Source: Chondrosia reniformis
Lineage: Eukaryota > Porifera > Demospongiae > Chondrillida > Chondrillidae
Length of the DNA stretch: 64,000 nt
Assembly (NCBI GenBank): GCA_947172415.1
Contig: OX359189.1
Span: forward strand, 8,012,501 to 8,076,500
Reading direction: 5' to 3'
The notes under the pieces were generated by a model. It was given only the letters and a program-made list of their open reading frames with translations, had not been told where the DNA came from and did not search any database. The position numbers and the translations under genes are program-made. This document shows positions 58,901 to 64,000 of this stretch, piece by piece (position 1 is the stretch's first letter; each line of letters begins with the position of its first letter).

Positions 58901-61900
58901 GCATATGCTGATATTTCAGTGCCAAATTTGTTGTACGTATCAGAGGATGGATTAAATGTGACAGTTATGGAAGCATAGCCCTTGGCTGACAGTATGACCT
59001 GCTCAGGGGTAACACTGTAGGGATGAGAGGATCGAACACCTTCGTGGGGTGTCACAAAGGCCTTTATCAGACCAAAATTTAACTCTTCTAATCCAAGCCT
59101 TTCCCCGTCTGACAAGTTGCCTTCAGAAGCCTTTGATACCATTTCAGTTTCCTGTACTTGATTAATGACTTCATTTTCAGCCGTGTCAGCTCCTTCTAAG
59201 CTATCATTAGACATGATGGAGGGAGTTTTCCTGTGACCTCTAACTTTTTTTGAAACTTTACTTGCCAGCTCTCCTTCCTTCTGATCAGAGGAAGAAGAGG
59301 AATTCTGTGGACTGTCTATGTTCTCTTCATCAGAAGCAATTTTCCTTTCTTCTGTATGGGTAGTTAAGTTGTCTTCTTCTACTTCTTCTTTACTGATTTG
59401 AAGGAGTGCATTGTTATTGTCTTCAAGAGGAAAGGGGTCTCCGATGTTTACCATGAAGTCAAGCAGCTGATTATCTTCAGACTCTGGTAGAATGCAGTAG
59501 GTCTCAAAGTTGACTCGAATATCTAAAATGGAGTTGGTATATGCAACAGTAAATTAGTGTATCCGTATGTTGTACGTATGCACAAAACAATAATATACGT
59601 ATACGTAGTTCCCATATATATAGTTTTCAAAGCTTTTATAGCACATGATACTTGAACATGTGTACGTACCAACAGGGGATGAGTTGTACAGTTTGATGGA
59701 CCTTCTTATTGGCACCTGGTTCACAGGATAAGCACCATACCTTCAATAAATAAGCACAAATATAAGCACAACTACGTAGTATGTCTGTATGTACGTATAT
59801 TATAAGGTGGAAACATTTGGAAACTGCAGAACTACTTTCTATATAATTGAAGTGTGCATGACCCAGTGGAGAAGAAGAGAAAAAGAAGGAGAAGACTCTT
59901 GTATCCTCATCCAAAGTTCTCACTAGGTTTAGTTCCCCATAGGACTTTTACTCTAAAGTAGATTTAGCACGTAATTAGATTAAAATGGTGTGTAAGAATA
60001 TTCATGAGTTACGTATTACCTGATGGCTGAAGAGCCTTCTGTTCCAGTGTTCATGAATTTCAATGGACAGCCAACAACATCATACAGTATCGGAAAGTGG
60101 TGATCACACAGACCTTCAACCTTACAGTGATGTGAATTACTTTATCTAGTTATAGGGTTGAAATAATATACATATGTCTGTGTATATACATACCTGTACA
60201 GTCAGCTGGTCCCTATAAGTACCCCACATATCTGAGTATGCCTGTATGGCAATGGTTTGGCTGGAAAGGGGACCCAATTCACCAAATGACGGTTCCACCA
60301 CAAAACAAGCCCCGTGACCATTCTGAAGCAAGATCTGCTTTAATTCTATATCAGAGAGAGCAGCGAAAGGACACCTCATACATACGTATACGTAACTCCA
60401 TTAGTACCAGTTTCCTTACATGAGTGAACTATGATATTCCTTATTCTACTGGACAATATGTTATACAGATGGTATACATTTATTAAACAGAAGGCATGTA
60501 CGTACCATTCTCTGTCTGTACGGTTGTTTTACTCTTTGCATTTGCAAGGTTATTAGTCCTGGAGAGTATTGGTCTACAAAAATATACACAAAATAATTCT
60601 GTATACATACGTACGTATATACATATATGTAAGTACGTATGTAGATACACCTACTGTACATATGTATGTATGTACGTATGAAGAGGAAAAGGAGCCAGTC
60701 AGGGGCAACAGTCTATATACACATTGTTGATCATGAGGGGTATATTGTGATTGTGAGGGCACATATCGATAAAGGACACTGTCTGGCATAATTGCACTCA
60801 CCTCCTCCTTGTGGAAAATCCTTTTGTTACTAAAGGCGATGCTAGAGAGGAAGGAATACAAAAGATAAATAAAAGGTAAACCTCTAGTACAAAGAATTAC
60901 GTAGCTATGTACTGTACATACGTACATATTAATATACAAGTTAAAGAGCCTACGTACACACACACATCTTGTACGTACGTACGTACCTGGCTTTGAAAAC
61001 TTAGGTTGTGTTGGTAATCTGGCTGGAGATAATGTCTTCACTGAGGCTTTAAAGGATGTTGGGATGGCAGAAAGATTCACCATTTTTAAATAAATTATCT
61101 TTTCTTCTCCCAGTGGACATTGAGGACCAAAGTTGATAAAAATGTCACTCTTTGTCAACATATCTTCTTTGGAATCTTCTTGAGAACTTAAGGAAGTCTG
61201 CTCAACTAACTGGAAGTCTACTTCTAGATCATTTACATCTCCTGTCACCTTAAAGTGGATTGGCTGATTAATATTGTCAAGGAAACAGGTTGCTATGGTC
61301 GCAGGTACACTACCCTTTTCAGACCAAGTGACCTCAAAGGCCACAGACACCTCCTCTCTAGGGCCAATGGGACCGTGGTCAGGGTAGAAGTTTAGCTGAG
61401 TGCAACCGCTTCCTTCTCCCAATAGCTACCACACAAAATACATTCAGAAAAGAGTCATATTATCATATTAGTGAAAAAAAACATTGGCAGGAGTAATGTA
61501 TCGCATACTAGGAATTGAATGCGTGTGTCTAAAGACTACGAGATTGTGAGTTTACCCTCATCCGCAATCTTTTGATGTACATTGATTAGTAGTCTGTACA
61601 CCTTTATCTCACATTCTGTAAACCACAATGTTTTACTTATACCTGTAACTTGGATAAACCACATTCTATTACCCTTGCATTCGACTCCTGATATACAATA
61701 TTAGCCAAATATTTGAGTTTTGGTATTTGGAATTTGTAGTAACTATCCCTCTCATATGAGTAAGTAATTCTATACACATTACATTAACCAACCTACCTTA
61801 CTGCTCCACTTGAAGGCTGTAGGAATGAGTGTCTGGTTGGCCATTACTACATTGCCAGAGCTTGCCACGTTCAAGAAGGCCTTACTGATGTGTTGATGAC

Positions 61901-63975
61901 ACAAGTCCAGACTGACTATAGGGTGCTGTGCTTCCCCAATCACTTCAAGGAGGCTAACAGAGAAGAGACAAGAGATACTCAACAGAGACACAGGGGGATA
62001 TGAAGTAGACTTCAGAAGTATAACACTGACATACATACGTATGTATGCGTATCTCTACAGGGTTGGGTTTTTATACATTGAGGTTTTGATCTCTTGTTTT
62101 ATCAGATGCTGATACTTACGTACATAGGTACGTATATGGCAGCTGCATAATAACGGTAATGGCTACTTCTACTATGTACGAAAGTACACTTGTCTTCAAA
62201 TTGAAGCATAGTTATACAAATAATAGGTTCTGCTATAGGTACGTATGTATGTATGTATCTCACTCTAAGTATTGAATCATATTCTACATGTAGGTTTAGT
62301 TCCCCATAGGCCTTTTACTCGAAAAATAGTGTGTTAGATTCTTCATATACTGTATGGAATATGTACGTAATTCTGTTAATATACGTATTCTAACCTGGTG
62401 CCGCCATCTCCAGTAGTGCATTCGATGAGAGCTCTGAGATGACCTGCGCAGTTAGGTCTGAAAGTGACCACAGAGTTGACCAGTCCTCCGGGGGGAAGCT
62501 CCCCAGATGTGGTGCTCAGCTCAATGCACTCCTAAAGTAACAATTATACAAGCATATACAGAAACTGATACACTACTTGACTACATTCTACTCACAGAGA
62601 GTTTTCTATTTTCTTGATCAACAGTTTGAGGTATACAGTGCATGGAGAAGGTGACTGGTGCTTGATTATTATTTGTCAGTGAAAGACCCTTGGTAGCTCT
62701 CTCTGCAACTGCTACTAAACCAAAGTTTAGTAATGGAACTTGAAAGGACACCAGAGGTGTCTGATGAAAGGTAGAACGGAAGGACATACACTAATTATTA
62801 GAATCAATATGTTGCTTAATCTGTATTATACATTCTTTCTGTCTTGATGCTTGAGAATAATTACTTGTGGTTTGATTATCACTTTTATTAGTCATACAGT
62901 ATACAATTCTAAGTAAACTTTGACAGATTAATAATTAGTACTTGGAGTTGAACCAGTAGGGAATTGCCTTATATACCTAAAATTATTCATGTGCCTGTTT
63001 GTATACAAGGTACAATGCATTGTACAAGAGTGCCTCTACCTTAACTGTGAAGCTGAGTGGACAGATCAGAGGAGAATCAAAGTTTTTTACTTTACACATC
63101 AACTCCACTGCAAACACTCCAGGGGAATGTGGGTTTATAGTGACGCTACAATCAACTCTACTTCCTGCATCTACCAGTAACATATGTATGTATATCACAT
63201 ACGTATGTATGTATGAAGTGTCATGTTAGTAGGATTAAACTTTAATCTCTTTTACATATATATTATTATTAATGAGATTGTACATGCATGCCAATCTTTA
63301 ATAATGTACGTACGTATGGCGGGATACATAATCTGCAACCTACGTATATATTCAATATCAGATATGCTACGTAGGTGTGCGTATAAGTGCACAGTACCTA
63401 AGGACCCTTCATTAGGGTCTGTGGTGATGTTGAATGCACCTTGCTCTGCCTCACTCCTCCATTGCCAAGCATACTCCACTTGACAGAGACTAGAATTGAC
63501 AATCTATGCAATTGACCAACCACAACAACATAGAGTCTAACCTCAAGTAATATGTAGCTTTGTATCTTTGTATCATGCTGTGAAATGTATAGATTTTCTG
63601 TACTACTATGGTCGTCTAATCTCAATAACGGGATTTGTTTCAGTTAAAATATTGTATATATGTACGTATGCTAACCTTTACACTTCTATTCACTAGAGCA
63701 TTTGGTTCCAGTTCGCCAAGCAACTTCAACAGAGGTGGAACAATGGCTATGTTGTAAGGCTAACAAAAGAGATGTTACAATATACGTACATAATATTTAG
63801 ATTATATTTACATATGTGTGAATACCTCGCAATGTGCACCAATTTCAGCACTCATCATTGATACACACATGGTCTTCTGACTGGGGTCAGTGAACGGTAC
63901 GACCTGATTCATGTCCAAGGACAGTGTTGGAAGATGATCCAGTACAAGGTGGCCAACATCAAAGTACTCCCCCAC
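55978..63975 (-). CDS. Hydin/DLEC1-like ASH (MSP/PapD-fold) repeat protein with C-terminal membrane helix; N-terminus beyond window
   Basis: 21 exons join in phase (1195 visible residues), high to low: 63826-63975, 63676-63759, 63398-63503, 63040-63170, 62596-62760, 62395-62531, 61797-61953, 60987-61425, 60802-60841, 60502-60573, 60194-60374, 60020-60120, 59670-59740, 58870-59522, 58489-58641, 57984-58157, 57745-57888, 57403-57507, 57024-57186, 56280-56526, 55978-56092. Repeated beta-rich ASH/MSP-like modules are seen, e.g. VPLLNFGLVAVAERATKGLS, IFINFGPQCPLGEEKIIYLK and ISKDEIGFHKCFIGGEAVSK, with linkers NHGMSS, PASPLVTKGFSTRRR and a Ser/Glu-rich loop (exon 58870). Such proteins are axonemal or basal-body parts in motile cilia. 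DLEC1/CFAP81 is my best guess by layout, but related hydin-type families are possible. Unusual: a helix (VLLTLIALSAGIISIIY) near the C-terminus, then a ~75-residue tail. Exons 60802 and 60502 are the least certain. Confidence 0.75.
57541..57750 (-). repeat. 30-bp minisatellite at a splice donor, 7 copies, open in the coding frame
   Basis: Unit (plus strand) TGTGATGGCTACATTATTAA followed by GCACACGTAA or GCACCTGTAA. On the minus strand it continues the upstream exon's frame as a ten-residue repeat VLNNVAITLR/Q. The upstream exon could end at CAG|GTGCTT (57745) or read through all copies to TTAC|GTATAC (57537). Both choices can be joined in frame to the next exon. Confidence 0.9.
58728..58812 (-). 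repeat. Interspersed repeat family R1, copy 6
   Basis: Reverse copy: plus strand reads CCAGTGGAGAAGGAGAAAAC, ATCCTCATCCAAAGCTCTCA and TTAGTTCCCTATAGG. Intronic in the ASH gene. Confidence 0.7.
59855..59955 (-). repeat. Interspersed repeat family R1, copy 7
   Basis: Reverse copy: ACCCAGTGGAGAAGAAGAGA, ATCCTCATCCAAAGTTCTCA, then TTAGTTCCCCATAGG. Very similar to the copy at 58728. Confidence 0.7.
62290..62325 (-). repeat. Interspersed repeat family R1, fragment
   Basis: GGTTTAGTTCCCCATAGGCC is the reverse complement of the R1 5' core. The rest of the element is missing. Confidence 0.5.
62846..62968 (+). repeat. tRNA-SINE-related fragment
   Basis: TTACTTGTGGTTTGATTATC at 62862-62881 is identical to the tail of the SINE copy at 566-705. 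Downstream GTTGAACCAGTAGGGAATTGCC resembles a decayed B box. Intronic in the ASH gene. Confidence 0.45.
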
Positions 63976-64000
63976 CTGTATACCCATGTATAAGGAATAC

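Overview
This is eukaryotic (animal) genomic DNA. It is AT-rich, with spliced genes using GT-AG introns, interspersed repeats, MITEs, tRNA-like SINEs and one complete DNA transposon. The gene set is metazoan: a coatomer delta subunit, a Bar/Bsh-like NKL homeobox gene with an eh1 motif, an IgGFc-binding/Sushi/FN3 secreted protein, a DBH/MOXD1-type copper monooxygenase, an LRR plus tyrosine-phosphatase-like protein and a ciliary ASH-domain protein. The mix and the homeodomain suggest a sponge (demosponge) or another early-branching animal; that placement is inference. All exon models below were built by hand from reading frame, GT-AG signals and phase agreement.

Layout. 1-18919 (+): 3' part of ARCN1 (COPI delta), with an 11.9-kb intron full of repeats. 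22458-23261 (-): a single-exon homeobox gene between gene-poor flanks of 3.5 and 4.2 kb. 27413-30494 (+): a small single-pass membrane protein with a tiny Cys-rich ectodomain and a tail carrying CD28/LAT-like tyrosine motifs. 31300-34181 (-): secreted IgGFc-binding/Sushi/FN3 protein. 34613-39513 (+): an RNI-type LRR protein whose coding exon is split by a complete 2826-bp PIF/Harbinger transposon (35102-37927, TTA target duplication) with an intact Myb-like ORF and an intact DDE transposase. 40296-50383 (+): a 23-exon gene for a predicted N-myristoylated LRR protein fused to a tyrosine phosphatase domain that has lost its catalytic Cys and Asp. 50814-55654 (+): DOMON/copper monooxygenase (MOXD1-like). 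55978-63975 (-): C-terminal 1195 residues of a hydin/DLEC1-like ASH-repeat protein with an unexpected C-terminal transmembrane helix.

Themes. Three neighbouring genes look like surface or signalling genes (YxxM/YxN membrane adaptor, IgGFc-binding/CCP secreted protein, LRR pseudophosphatase), and two adjacent same-strand genes share RNI-type LRRs. The non-coding DNA is marked by the palindrome TACGTA, which also overlaps several splice donors, and by satellites that start exactly at splice sites (a GTGAGT array at a donor, a pyrimidine array at an acceptor, an in-frame 30-bp array at a donor). No rRNA, CRISPR or convincing functional tRNA was seen.
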